21,851 nucleotides of DNA, taken from an uncultured Methanobrevibacter sp. (GTDB taxonomy: Archaea > Methanobacteriota > Methanobacteria > Methanobacteriales > Methanobacteriaceae). Positions 1 to 7,985 of this stretch are shown here, one piece after another; position 1 is the stretch's first letter; every line of letters begins with the position of its first letter. Both the position numbers and the translations under genes were made by a program. Under the pieces are notes generated by a model. It was not told the DNA's origin and ran no database searches. It saw only the letters and a list, made by a program, of their open reading frames with translations. The stretch covers positions 1-21,851 of the forward strand of contig NZ_CALCYR010000175.1 in assembly GCF_937906425.1 (NCBI RefSeq). Direction: 5' to 3'.

Positions 1-93
1 TTTTTATTAATATTTGCGGATATAGATTATTTTAATTCAAAATTTATTTTTATTAAATAAATAATATCAAATTTTTATTTAAATGGTGTAATT

Positions 94-1014
94 ATGAGTA
101 AAACTTATATTTTTGGACATACAAGTCCTGATACTGATTCAATCACTTCAAGTCTTGTTATGGCTGATTTAGAGGCAAAATTAGGTAATGAAGATGTAGT
201 GGCTTGCAGACTTGGAAATCTTAACAAGGAAACTGAATTCGTTTTGGATTACTTTGATATTGAAGCTCCTGAACTTATCGAATCCCTTGAAGCAGGTTCC
301 GATATTATTCTTGTAGACCACAACAGTCCAAGTGAATCCATTGAAGGTCGTGAAGACTTAAACATTGTTAAAGTGGTAGATCACCACAAAATAGCATTTG
401 AGACTTCCTCTCCTTTATTTGTTAGAGTGGAACCTGTTGGATGTACTGAAACAGTTTTATTAAAATTGTATAAGGAAAACGGATTAGTTCCTGATAAGAA
501 AATAGCTTCCTTAATGTTATCAGCTATTATTTCAGACACATTGCTCTTAAAATCTCCTACAACTACTGATGATGATAGAAAAGCTGTTGAGGAACTTGCT
601 GAAATCGCTGAAGTTGACTATGAAGAATACGGTTTGGAAATGTTAAAGGCAGGAACTGACTTATCCAGTTTCACAATTGATGAAATATTGTCTTTAGACG
701 CTAAACAGATTGACTTCAAGGATGTTAAATCCATTGTTAATCAAGTCAACACTGCTGACATTAGTGAGGTAATGGCAATGAAGGATGAATTGGAGGAAGG
801 AATCAATAAGGTCATTGAAGAAAATGATTTGGACTTGTTCATGCTTTTAATCACTGATATAGTTAACAGCAATTCTCAAGTGATTGCTCTTGGTAAGGAC
901 GCTGCACTTGTTGAAAAGGCTTATGGCGTTAAATTGGAAGACAATACTGTTTTATTGGAAGGAGTTGTCTCCCGTAAGAAACAAGTTGTTCCTATAATGA
1001 CTGAAAGTGCTTAA
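94..1014 (+). CDS. ppaC: Manganese-dependent inorganic pyrophosphatase (DHH family)
   Basis: Cytosolic enzyme that splits pyrophosphate to two phosphates and so pulls biosynthetic reactions forward. The 306 residues match the usual length of family II pyrophosphatases. The N-terminal DHH domain shows GHTSPDTDS (metal ligands H9, D13, D15), VDHN at D75-N77 and the family-naming DHH at 96-98, with a further acidic site at SDT (D148). The C-terminal DHHA2 domain ends with SRKKQVVP, whose R294-K296 correspond to the substrate-binding Arg/Lys of the family. The start is set by GGTG at 85-88, five bases before the ATG. A TATA-like stretch lies near 51-67. The gene is monocistronic in appearance, with T-tracts directly after the stop. 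There are no CBS or DRTGG inserts, so the enzyme is of the plain, non-nucleotide-regulated type. The assignment is firm. Confidence 0.96.
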   Translation: MSKTYIFGHTSPDTDSITSSLVMADLEAKLGNEDVVACRLGNLNKETEFVLDYFDIEAPELIESLEAGSDIILVDHNSPSESIEGREDLNIVKVVDHHKIAFETSSPLFVRVEPVGCTETVLLKLYKENGLVPDKKIASLMLSAIISDTLLLKSPTTTDDDRKAVEELAEIAEVDYEEYGLEMLKAGTDLSSFTIDEILSLDAKQIDFKDVKSIVNQVNTADISEVMAMKDELEEGINKVIEENDLDLFMLLITDIVNSNSQVIALGKDAALVEKAYGVKLEDNTVLLEGVVSRKKQVVPIMTESA

Positions 1015-1017
1015 TTG

Positions 1018-1150
1018 CATTTTCTTCTTTCTTTTTTAATTTTCATTTATTAACTATTTTTTTCATTAGTTTTTCATTTATTAACTATTTTTTCTTTTAT
1101 TCACTGTTTTTTCATTAGTTTTTCATTTATTAACTTTTTTTTTTCATTAG
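1018..1150 (+). repeat. T-rich spacer with three imperfect direct repeats, probably including the ppaC terminator
   Basis: Immediately after the ppaC stop, T-tracts (for example 1019-1036) fit archaeal oligo-T termination. From about 1040 the unit tttcatttattaacta recurs at about 1041, 1073 and 1121, separated by variants such as ttttttcattag. No hairpin is evident. The array looks like local slippage duplication of a T-tract terminator region. Confidence 0.5.
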
Positions 1151-1239
1151 TTCTCATTAATTAATTATCTTTATCAATTTTTCATTAATTTTATTTCATT
1201 ATTTTTTCAATTGTCTTTTCTATTTTTAAATCATAAAAT

Positions 1240-1249
1240 AATATAAATA
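1240..1249 (+). promoter_or_regulatory. TATA-like box of the zinc-ribbon gene
   Basis: The stretch aatataaata lies about 52 bases before the ATG at 1301 and just after AT-rich sequence. Its position would give a 5' leader of roughly 25-30 nt. It is assigned by eye from the archaeal TATA consensus. No distinct BRE is obvious. Confidence 0.4.
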
Positions 1250-1300
1250 GTTTAAAGGTAAAAATATTAAATATAAAAAACTCAATTGGGGGAAGTGTAT

Positions 1301-1732
1301 ATGGTAAAAGTTTGTCCGGAATGTCATAGTGAAAATATAGATAATGCCCTTTTTTGCGGAAATTGCGGTTGTAATTTAGGAGAATCTTCTCCTGGAGCCA
1401 ATCAAGCTAATTCCGGTTCTACAGTAACTGTTGAAAGGGAAGATTATGTAAAGGTGGACAATGCAGATTCTCCTAATGCTTCAGGTAGAATATATCAATC
1501 ATATCAAAGCAATGGAACACCTGAAGTTGAAGTGATTACATCAAATCAAACTAATCAAAATACTCAAAAAACCCAACAGAATTCTTCTAAGGAGTATAAA
1601 GATGTTGAGCTTGTAAATAGTGCAAGCACTGGTCAAAATACTTCAAACACTAGTACTTGGGAGACTATTGCTTCCTGTTGTGGGGCATTAATAATTTTAT
1701 TTATTATAATTTGGATTCTATCTGCCGGTTAA
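1301..1732 (+). CDS. Zinc-ribbon protein with C-terminal membrane anchor
   Basis: A 143-residue protein with an N-terminal zinc ribbon (C5-x2-C8 and C19-x2-C22, in CPECHS and CGNCG). This is followed by a Ser/Asn/Gln/Thr-rich, probably unstructured linker (about 26-115) and a single hydrophobic segment at about 120-142 (ALIILFIIIWIL) that ends the chain. The topology fits a tail-anchored protein with the zinc ribbon in the cytoplasm. An upstream in-frame TTG at 1286 overlaps the Shine-Dalgarno GGGGGAA (1288 onward), so the ATG at 1301, eight bases after that motif, is the likely start. Such zinc-ribbon plus linker plus one-TM proteins are common in methanogens and mostly without known function. 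The specific role is unknown. Confidence 0.8.
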   Translation: MVKVCPECHSENIDNALFCGNCGCNLGESSPGANQANSGSTVTVEREDYVKVDNADSPNASGRIYQSYQSNGTPEVEVITSNQTNQNTQKTQQNSSKEYKDVELVNSASTGQNTSNTSTWETIASCCGALIILFIIIWILSAG

Positions 1733-1766
1733 TTATTTTAATTTAATATTTTGATTCTATGATTTA

Positions 1767-2198
1767 ATGGATTTTTTAAATTTTAATTTTGATGATAATA
1801 TGGATTTGAATGAGTTTGGAGTGGATTTGGAAAAGTCTTCTTCATTTTTATATGAAAAGCTATTGGATTTGCATCCTTGGGATAATCCTTGGGATGATTC
1901 CACATGTAAAAAACTAGTTCCCTTTTATAGGGAAAAACTTGAGGAACATTCCAAACTTAATAATATTGATTTAAATGAAGATATTGATGGATTTGATGAT
2001 ATTATTCGTTTTTCATCCATTTTGGATACAAGACAACTAAAGCTCATATTTATGGATGATTTAAACAGTCTTCCGTTGATTGCAGATGGGAAGTATTTAA
2101 GTGCAGATGAGAGATTGGATCTTTTAATGGAATCTAAAAGGGGACGCTTAAAGAGAATAGATGATGGTAAATATTTGTTTTTCAATCATGAAGACTAA
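1767..2198 (+). CDS. Hypothetical acidic protein
   Basis: A 143-residue, strongly acidic protein that I do not recognise. It begins MDFLNFNFDDNMDLNEFG, contains a Trp-rich patch HPWDNPWDD near residue 40, and ends with a Lys/Arg-rich stretch (ESKRGRLKRIDDGKYLFF). There is no signal peptide, membrane segment or cysteine pair. No clear Shine-Dalgarno precedes the ATG, and the gap to the upstream zinc-ribbon gene is only 34 bases, so it may be translated from the same mRNA. Codon use resembles neighbouring genes and the frame is long for a spacer of this composition, which supports a real gene. Function cannot be inferred. Confidence 0.65.
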   Translation: MDFLNFNFDDNMDLNEFGVDLEKSSSFLYEKLLDLHPWDNPWDDSTCKKLVPFYREKLEEHSKLNNIDLNEDIDGFDDIIRFSSILDTRQLKLIFMDDLNSLPLIADGKYLSADERLDLLMESKRGRLKRIDDGKYLFFNHED

Positions 2199-2244
2199 AA
2201 TTCATAAATGGTTATAAATATTAAATTTTACTAAAATTTAAGAA

Positions 2245-2317
2245 TGATTTTTACTTTTAAGGATTATGGTTATTTATTTGCTTGATTTTTACTTTTAAGG
2301 ATTATGGTTATTTATTT
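2245..2317. repeat. Perfect 35-bp direct repeat, period 38
   Basis: Two identical 35-bp copies occupy 2245-2279 and 2283-2317, separated by three bases. Each has the core acttttaaggattatgg followed by a T-rich tail. They sit directly upstream of the ribosome binding site of the aldo/keto reductase gene, so they fall in its promoter or leader region. Perfect identity implies a recent duplication. Confidence 0.85.
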
Positions 2318-2337
2318 TTAATTATTCAGGTGTGTTT

Positions 2338-3504
2338 ATGTTTTATAGAAAATTAGGAAAAACAGATTTGGAAGTTTCCAATATAGGATTCGGATGTATG
2401 CGTTTGCCTCATAAGGAGCATTTCTATGATATAGATGAGGAAGAAGCTACTAAAATGTTTGATTATGCTATAGATAAGGGAGTTAATTACTTCGATACAG
2501 CTTATTCCTTCCACAGTAAAAACAGAAATATTGGAGGTAATGCAGAACCCTTCCTGGGCCAATATCTTGCAGATAGGGGCATTCGTGATGATGTTGTTAT
2601 TCAAACCAAATTGCCTGGATGGCTTGTAAACAAAAGGGAAGACATGGACAAGTTCCTTGATTTGCAATTGGAAAGACTTCAAACAGATTATATTGATGTC
2701 TATATGCTCCATTCCCTTAAGATTGACTTCTGGAATAAGTTATATGGCATGAATGTATTGGAGTTTTTGGATTCCATTCTGGAGGACGGAAGAGTAAAAT
2801 ATGTTGGTTTTTCCTTCCACGACGATTTGGATGTATTTTTCAATATTATGGATTCCTACGACAAGTGGGATGTTATTTTAACTCAGGTAAACTACTTGGA
2901 TGAGGATTATAAAAGTGGTTTAGGCGGTTTGGAATTCGTTGGAATGGCAGGATTAGGTAATGTTATCATGGAGCCTCTTAGAGGAGGAAGCCTAATCACC
3001 AATATTCCTGATGAGGTTCAAAAGCTTTGGGACACTGCTGACAAGAAAAGAACTCCTGTTGAATGGGCTTTGGAATATTTATGGGATAAGCCTCTTGTAA
3101 CAAGTGTCTTCAGCGGTATGAGCAATATGGAACAGGTTAAGGAAAATATTGCAATTGCTGAAAGCTGTGATGTTGATTCAATGAGTGAGCATGACAGGCA
3201 AATCTTGAAGGATGTTACCCAAGTCTATAAGTCAAGGGAGGAGATTCCTTGTACTGGTTGCAGATATTGCATGCCTTGTCACAATAAGGTGGACATTCCT
3301 CATTGCTTTAAGCAGTATAATATTGCAAAAAGCCTTGATTATATTGACAAGACTGCAGCCCCTTATTACTGGTTGGTAAATAAGGACGAAAGGGCTGACA
3401 GCTGTACCTTCTGCGGAGAATGTAATATCCAATGTCCTCAGGGAATTGACATTCCTCAGGAAATGGAAAAGGTCTATGATTTCTTCCACGAAGATGACAT
3501 TTAA
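2338..3504 (+). CDS. Aldo/keto reductase with C-terminal 4Fe-4S ferredoxin-like domain
   Basis: A 388-residue predicted oxidoreductase. Residues 1 to about 290 form an aldo/keto reductase barrel, with a likely catalytic tetrad D53 and Y56 (in YFDTAYSFHS), K91 (IQTKLPG) and H125 (YMLHSL). The last 90 residues hold two cysteine clusters, C305/C308/C311/C314 and C356/C359/C362/C366 followed by Pro (CTFCGECNIQCP), as in 4Fe-4S ferredoxins. The protein belongs to the large group of ferredoxin-fused aldo/keto reductases found in anaerobes and methanogens, whose substrates are mostly unknown. The fused clusters suggest electron exchange with ferredoxin-like partners. A GTG at 2332 lies inside the Shine-Dalgarno AGGTG (2328-2332), so the ATG at 2338 is taken as the start. 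The gene appears monocistronic and is followed by hairpin terminators. Confidence 0.92.
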   Translation: MFYRKLGKTDLEVSNIGFGCMRLPHKEHFYDIDEEEATKMFDYAIDKGVNYFDTAYSFHSKNRNIGGNAEPFLGQYLADRGIRDDVVIQTKLPGWLVNKREDMDKFLDLQLERLQTDYIDVYMLHSLKIDFWNKLYGMNVLEFLDSILEDGRVKYVGFSFHDDLDVFFNIMDSYDKWDVILTQVNYLDEDYKSGLGGLEFVGMAGLGNVIMEPLRGGSLITNIPDEVQKLWDTADKKRTPVEWALEYLWDKPLVTSVFSGMSNMEQVKENIAIAESCDVDSMSEHDRQILKDVTQVYKSREEIPCTGCRYCMPCHNKVDIPHCFKQYNIAKSLDYIDKTAAPYYWLVNKDERADSCTFCGECNIQCPQGIDIPQEMEKVYDFFHEDDI

Positions 3505-3515
3505 AAATAGTTTTT

Positions 3516-3610
3516 AAAACAGGTTTTCAACAGGCTTGTTTTTTATTAATTTTTTATTTAATTAGTTTTTCAATGTTTTTTATAAAACATTTTCTTTTTT
3601 CTTTTTTTAA
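3516..3610. terminator. Two hairpins with T-tracts between convergent genes
   Basis: Hairpin 1 pairs AAAACAGG (3516-3523) with CTTGTTTT (3535-3542, one G-T wobble) and runs into a T-rich tract. Hairpin 2 pairs AATGTTTT (3572-3579) with AAAACATT (3584-3591), eight perfect pairs around a 4-nt loop, followed by a long T-run to 3607. The aldo/keto reductase gene enters from the left and the methyltransferase gene from the right, so the element may stop transcription from the left. On the minus strand the tail is A-rich. Confidence 0.6.
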
Positions 3611-3630
3611 TTAGTTTTCCAATGATTTAA

Positions 3631-4458
3631 TTAAATATTCTCTTTTTTCCACCAAATTAGGACCAAATCAGTTTTGTCCTTTGGATTTACCCAGTTTCCC
3701 CTTTCATTTTGAACAAAACTTTCCTTAAAGTAATTTATAAGATTCTTCCTGTTTTCCTCTTCAAGCTCTCCAAGTCTCCAGATGGATCTCTCTATTGCCT
3801 CATCAAAGCTATGGTATTCCTTTAGGTTCTTGCAGTCTAGCTGAATTACATTAGCTTCAATTCCAAGGCTCTTTAGCAAAAGGACTAAAATAATATAATC
3901 TGTTCCTGCCTTAAACTCTTTTCCTGCAATTTCTGCCTTTTCCTTTTTGTATTTATGTGTTGAAGAGCCGAATACTGTAATGTAAACATATTTGTTTGCA
4001 ATCTGGTTAAGTTTTAAAAGGCATTCCTTGATTTCGGATATTCCATTCAGGCATCTTGAGGCAAGAACAATGTCATAGTTTCCAAGTATTTCAGGGTCCA
4101 TATCCTCAATATTCATTTGGATTGTGTTGATATTGTTCAGATTATCAATTTTAGCCTTTTTATTAAGCTCCTCAAGCATTAGTTTTGACTTGTCAAGGCC
4201 TGTAAGTGATTTGACTTTTTTGGCTATTTTTCTGCTTATTGTGCCCTCTGCACAACCGACATCCAATACTGTATCATCTTTTGATAGTTTCATTTTTCCG
4301 ATTAGAACATCTGGATAATCATCATGTTCCAACCATTTTCCATAGTCCTTGGCAATGTCATCCCAGTTTTTCTCCTTTTTAAAACTTTTTTTAATAGACT
4401 TTTGCCAAACCGCTTCCCAATTAACTTTAGAAATGTCTATTATGTCTTTTTCATCCAT
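3631..4458 (-). CDS. Class I SAM-dependent methyltransferase, paralogue 1
   Basis: A 275-residue protein with the Rossmann-fold SAM-binding signature VLDVGCAEG at 64-72 (motif I). The acidic residue expected to bind the SAM ribose is D89 in TGLDKS, and a motif IV-like DIVLASRCLNG lies at about 129-139. An extended N-terminal helical region rich in Trp and Lys (VNWEAVWQ) and a C-terminal WWKKEN are shared with the neighbouring paralogue. The methyl acceptor cannot be read from the sequence. The start is supported by AGGTG five bases before the ATG on the minus strand. It lies 194 bp downstream of the second methyltransferase gene, separated by an AT-rich spacer that includes an 18-bp direct repeat (4592-4609 and 4615-4632). 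The two genes look like a tandem duplication. Confidence 0.85.
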   Translation of the reverse strand: MDEKDIIDISKVNWEAVWQKSIKKSFKKEKNWDDIAKDYGKWLEHDDYPDVLIGKMKLSKDDTVLDVGCAEGTISRKIAKKVKSLTGLDKSKLMLEELNKKAKIDNLNNINTIQMNIEDMDPEILGNYDIVLASRCLNGISEIKECLLKLNQIANKYVYITVFGSSTHKYKKEKAEIAGKEFKAGTDYIILVLLLKSLGIEANVIQLDCKNLKEYHSFDEAIERSIWRLGELEEENRKNLINYFKESFVQNERGNWVNPKDKTDLVLIWWKKENI

Positions 4459-4652
4459 TTAAACACCTAAATAAAAGTTTTTTGACTATGGTTTTTTTTA
4501 TTTAACTATTGATTTTTCATTAATTTATTTAAAAATTAATTTAATTATTTATTTTTTAATTTAATATTCATTTATTAATTTAATTGTTTATTTAATGAAT
4601 TTAATTATTTTTTTTTAATGAATTTAATTATTCATTAATTATTTAATCAAAT

Positions 4653-5474
4653 TTATTTTTCAATTTTCCACCAGTATAAAACCCAATCTGCCTTGTCTTC
4701 AGGATGGGATAATTTTCCATTTTCATCCTCTTCAAGCAGATTTTCCAAATATTTGTACAATTCCTCTTTTTCCTCTTCACTTAAATAGTCCAATCTCCAT
4801 TTTCCACTTTCCATTGCTTCTTCAATACTATCATATTCTCTTTTTTGCCCAATGTTTAAGTTTATAAGATTTGGATAGATTCCCATATCTACAAGTATAT
4901 TGAAGAAGTATCTATGTGATGGAAATTCATTGTATTCCTTGTTAATTGTTTTATAGAATTCCTTTTCTATTTTCCAGTTATTAGGTCCAAATAGGGTTAT
5001 GTAAACATACTTGTCAGCTATTTCCTGAATGTTTTTAATGGTTTCTTTTATGTCAAGAACTCCATTCAATGATCTTGATGCAACAACAATGTCATGCTTT
5101 CCAACGGTTTCTACTGATATTTTTGTCAAGTCTTCCTCAATTGTCTTGATGTTGTCTACATTGGCTTTCTTAGCCTTTTCATTCAGTATTTCAAGCATTT
5201 TATATGCTGAATCAACACCTGTTACAGACTTTGCCTTTTTTGCAAGGGGAATTGTTATGCTTCCTTCACCGCATCCCAAATCAAGAAGGGTGTCATTTTC
5301 TGTAACATTGATTTTTTCCATAATTCTTGTATGGTAGTCATCCTTTCTTGCAGACTTTCCAAAATTTGGAGCAGCCTTGTTCCAATCCTTGGAACGGTCA
5401 TTCTTTGCCTTTAGTTTATCTGCCCAAAATTCTGCCCATTCTATTTCCTCTGGATCGCTAATACATTGTTTCAT
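4653..5474 (-). CDS. Class I SAM-dependent methyltransferase, paralogue 2
   Basis: A 273-residue paralogue of the adjacent downstream gene. It has motif I LLDLGCGEG at 63-71, the ribose-binding acidic residue D88 in TGVDSA, and HDIVVASRSLNGV at about 127-139, with the same overall plan (N-terminal EWAEFWADK region, C-terminal VLYWWKIEK). The two proteins align along most of their length but are well diverged, so the duplication is not recent. Motif I is closer to the classical consensus here (GCGEG) than in the neighbour (GCAEG). A GAGG motif precedes the ATG. The substrate is unknown; small-molecule or cofactor methylation is as likely as protein methylation. It probably belongs to one minus-strand cluster with the hypothetical gene upstream (gap 83 bp). 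Confidence 0.87.
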   Translation of the reverse strand: MKQCISDPEEIEWAEFWADKLKAKNDRSKDWNKAAPNFGKSARKDDYHTRIMEKINVTENDTLLDLGCGEGSITIPLAKKAKSVTGVDSAYKMLEILNEKAKKANVDNIKTIEEDLTKISVETVGKHDIVVASRSLNGVLDIKETIKNIQEIADKYVYITLFGPNNWKIEKEFYKTINKEYNEFPSHRYFFNILVDMGIYPNLINLNIGQKREYDSIEEAMESGKWRLDYLSEEEKEELYKYLENLLEEDENGKLSHPEDKADWVLYWWKIEK

Positions 5475-5557
5475 TTAGATTCCTCATAAAATCAATATTA
5501 TTATTAATAATTTTCTGTAAATACTAAAATTTCAGTTTCCTTTATTAATTTATTTAT

Positions 5558-6043
5558 TTATTTATTTTCCTTTTGGATTTTATAAACGTCAGCCACTGTC
5601 AAGGTTCTCTTAAAGTCAAAACGGAAGTTTTCTATAATTGAACCTAACTCTCTCATGGTCTTTTCGAATTTTTCTGTCTTTACCGGAATTCCGCATAAGC
5701 TGTCTATGCTTTGTCCCAATTCATCTATGTATTTAGGAAATGTTTCACTGGCATGGCTTAAGAAAACTTCGTATTCCTCAGGATTTTCAATGGTTTCATT
5801 TTTAACGTTTTCCTTTAGCTTTTCATAGAAATTGTTGTAGTAGCTGTAGCTTTCCCTAAAGTCGTCTAATTTGTCAGCTATTCTATCAGACATTTTGTCA
5901 ACACAGTTTTCTTTTGCTGCTTGGCTAGCTTCGCTAGCTAAAAGAGGAGCATTTGCTCTAAATATGATTGCTACTTCGTTTAAATCTTTATTTAAGCCGT
6001 TTATTGCTTTTTCAAAGGAATCAATATCTAATTTTCCATCCAT
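5558..6043 (-). CDS. Hypothetical all-helical protein
   Basis: A 161-residue protein that I do not recognise. The sequence is almost entirely compatible with amphipathic helices (for example DSFEKAINGLNKDLNEVA and KMSDRIADKLDDFRESY), with no membrane segment, signal peptide or metal motif and only two cysteines. A four-helix-bundle or coiled-coil adaptor is plausible but unproven. GGGAT precedes the ATG by four bases on the minus strand. It is the first gene of the minus-strand group that continues into the two methyltransferases, although the spacers of 83 and 194 bp leave co-transcription uncertain. A nearly 1-kb non-coding stretch lies upstream. Confidence 0.75.
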   Translation of the reverse strand: MDGKLDIDSFEKAINGLNKDLNEVAIIFRANAPLLASEASQAAKENCVDKMSDRIADKLDDFRESYSYYNNFYEKLKENVKNETIENPEEYEVFLSHASETFPKYIDELGQSIDSLCGIPVKTEKFEKTMRELGSIIENFRFDFKRTLTVADVYKIQKENK

Positions 6044-7028
6044 TTTATCCCAACTAAATTTTTTTTAAAATTATTAAATTAAAGTTTTTATTAATTATAT
6101 ATTTAACACTATTTTATTTAATTTTTTATCATAGCTTTTACTAAAATTTATTTTTTTTCAAAATGTTTATAAGGCCAATTTTAAATTTTTACTTAATTCA
6201 TATTATTCAGAGATTTTTATTTTTCAGGATTTTTAAAAATTTTTTTATTTTCATTCATTTTTTCATAGTAATTATTTTAAATTTTATTTAATTTTTTCAT
6301 GATTTTTAAACAGTTATTTGACAAAATTTTTTTGTATATTGTAGAGAGGTCTATTTCTACTGTAAAATTTTTTTATCAAGATTTTTAAAAGCTTTTTATA
6401 CATGTTTATTTTTTAAATTTTTAATTTTAATGAATTATTATATATTTTTATTTAATTTTATTATTTATTTTTATAAAAAATATAATTTCATCAATTTTTG
6501 TCCAATTTAAAGAATTTTTTTCTTAGATGTTTCACTTGAAGAAATTTTAAAATTTTACACTTGAAATGGTACCTCGGATTGTTTTTCTATTGAATATATT
6601 TTTTCTTTATAAAATAATTTTTACATTATTGAAAAATACTTTCTAAAAAAAAGGATAAGTTTTTTTAAACATTTTTTTCATATAGTTTAATTAAAAATAG
6701 CTACAATTAAATAATATTTATTTGAATAAATAGTAATTTAATTAATCATTTATTTAATTTAATTAATTTTTCTTTCATTGTTTTGAAAAATTAATAAGCT
6801 AACCTATATAATCTATATACATATCATTAATAATTTCAGTATTAGATTAAAAAAATTTTAAAATGATAATTGGTTTAATAAGATTTTTTTAAGCAGAATA
6901 ATTTTGTATAAAAAAGAGTGGTTTTGATTATTTGTTTTTAAAGTGAGTTAAATGTATAAAAAGAGTAATGATTATAATTGAAATGGGAAATTTTAAAAAA
7001 AGAATTTAAGAAAATGAGAAAAATAGAA
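6044..7028. other. Non-coding AT-rich spacer with minor repeats
   Basis: No convincing gene is seen in 985 bp of extremely T-rich sequence. Small structures are present: a 5-bp hairpin GTAGA/TCTAC near 6341-6360; an 8-bp direct repeat cacttgaa at 6533 and 6558 (period 25) beside a slightly GC-richer patch containing GGTACC near 6570; a TATA-like cctatataatctatata near 6802; and a near-repeat tgtataaaaa followed by gagt at about 6906 and 6952. The part just below 7028 is the 3' flank of the minus-strand FMN-protein gene, where T-tracts on the minus strand would terminate it. Confidence 0.6.
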
Positions 7029-7439
7029 TTAGAATTCTATTGTTTCTTCAATTTCCATCATGGATCTGAATTCAGCAGTTGCGTTTTTTAAGTAAAACAT
7101 GCCTAATTTGAATCCTGTTTCTTCGTTATAGATTTCCTTTAACATAGGCATTGCTTCAAATGCTTTTTCCACAACTTCCTCATTGTCATCAAATTCCACT
7201 TCACCATAGTATCTTAAGAATCCTTGGCCGTCTGCTTTCAGGGAGTTGATTTCAACCTTAGGATTTGCTACCATTTGTTTGTATACCTCTTTAAAGGTTC
7301 CTACGCCAAAGTAAATCTTGTCATTGTATAACAGGTGGAAACCTAATGGTCTTACCTTTGGTTTGTCTCCGTCTACAGTTGCTAAAAAGAATACTTTTCC
7401 TTCTTCCAAGTATTTGTCCACTTTTTCAATGTCTGACAT
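7029..7439 (-). CDS. Pyridoxamine 5'-phosphate oxidase-like FMN-binding protein
   Basis: A 136-residue single-domain split-barrel flavoprotein. The N-terminal FLATVDGDKPKVRPLGF (about 18-34) is the typical first strands and FMN-phosphate loop of the PPOX-class family. KIYFGVGTFKEVYKQM and VEINSLKADGQGFLRYYGE follow as in these small proteins. The length fits a homodimeric FMN reductase or FMN-binding protein rather than true PdxH, which is longer and has a different C-terminus. In anaerobes such proteins are often linked to redox or oxygen stress, but the substrate is not known. The start is set by AGAGGGAT, a good Shine-Dalgarno on the minus strand. The upstream region carries several AATAG/CTATT dyads around a TATA-like box, described separately. 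Confidence 0.85.
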   Translation of the reverse strand: MSDIEKVDKYLEEGKVFFLATVDGDKPKVRPLGFHLLYNDKIYFGVGTFKEVYKQMVANPKVEINSLKADGQGFLRYYGEVEFDDNEEVVEKAFEAMPMLKEIYNEETGFKLGMFYLKNATAEFRSMMEIEETIEF

Positions 7440-7478
7440 TTTTATCCCTCTTTTTAATCTGCAATAATCCTTAGATTT

Positions 7479-7555
7479 AATAGTGGCTATTTATCGGAAT
7501 AATAGTTTTATTTTAAACTAACTATTTTCGCCCAATTTGTTTTAATAGCTATTAA
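7479..7555 (-). promoter_or_regulatory. Promoter/operator region of the FMN-protein gene
   Basis: Three dyads built on the same half site lie in 77 bp upstream of the ATG at 7439. They are AATAG-tgg-CTATT (7480-7492), AATAGTT...AACTATT (7501-7507 and 7520-7526), and the perfect 14-bp palindrome TTAATAGCTATTAA (7542-7555). The middle dyad encloses a minus-strand TATA-like GTTTAAAATAAA (7506-7517), at a distance that fits a leader of about 40-45 nt. The arrangement suggests a repressor or activator site over the promoter. This is inferred from the sequence only. Confidence 0.4.
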
Positions 7556-7709
7556 CTATTGTTATAAATCTGTATAATTATATTTTTTCCATTTTTTTAT
7601 TTATATACTTTTATAAATTCCTTTTTTTAATAATTTGGCCAATTTTAATAATATTTCTTAAAATTTTTTTTATTAAAAATAACTGTTTTTTTCTTTATTA
7701 AAATTTTTA

Positions 7710-7816
7710 GGTTTAACTAAACTTTTTTTAGGCTTACATAAATTATTTTTTGGTATAACTAAATATTTGGCTTTTATTTTGAAAAATAAGGAATTTAAAC
7801 CGAATACTTTATATAG
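7710..7816 (+). promoter_or_regulatory. Promoter cassette copy 1: three 21-bp iterated sites plus TATA box
   Basis: Three related direct repeats begin with GG at 7710, 7731 and 7752, an exact 21-bp period (two helical turns). Their shared pattern is GG-T-A/T-T-A-C-T-A-A-A followed by T-rich sequence, seen as GGTTTAACTAAAC, GGCTTACATAAAT and GGTATAACTAAAT. Fifty-five bases after the third GG comes a strong archaeal promoter: BRE-like AAACCGAA (7797-7804) and TATA CTTTATATA (7807-7815). Bases 7717-7766 are identical to 8602-8651. Phased sites upstream of a TATA box suggest cooperative activator binding. No protein gene follows. Confidence 0.55.
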
Positions 7817-7835
7817 TAATATGTATATAAAAATA

Positions 7836-7985
7836 AGTATCTGAATAAAAGTTCACTTTTTTCAGGTAGGATTGTATAATTTTTCAAAAGTTTTTGATTA
7901 GAGGTTTTTTTACCAAATTTCATATTACCATATTTTAACAAGATTTGGTTTTGGGGATTGTATTGGTAAAAAGATAAAAGAAGAC
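7836..7985 (+). ncRNA. Candidate small RNA downstream of promoter cassette copy 1
   Basis: A start site about 25 nt after the TATA box would fall near 7836. The predicted RNA begins with a hairpin pairing CTGAA-t-AAAAG (7841-7851) with CTTTTTTCAG (7856-7865) around loop TTCA, ten pairs with one bulged T. Further on, TTTTTACCAA (7907-7916) can pair with TTGGTAAAAA (7973-7982), ten perfect pairs enclosing 56 nt. No frame of useful length is present. The 3' end is not clear; the limit given is only the end of the second stem. The call depends on the promoter assignment. Confidence 0.3.

Noticed and set aside
6341..6360. GTAGA/TCTAC hairpin in the 6044-7028 spacer
   Set aside because: Only five pairs with no promoter context; expected by chance in about 1 kb of such sequence.
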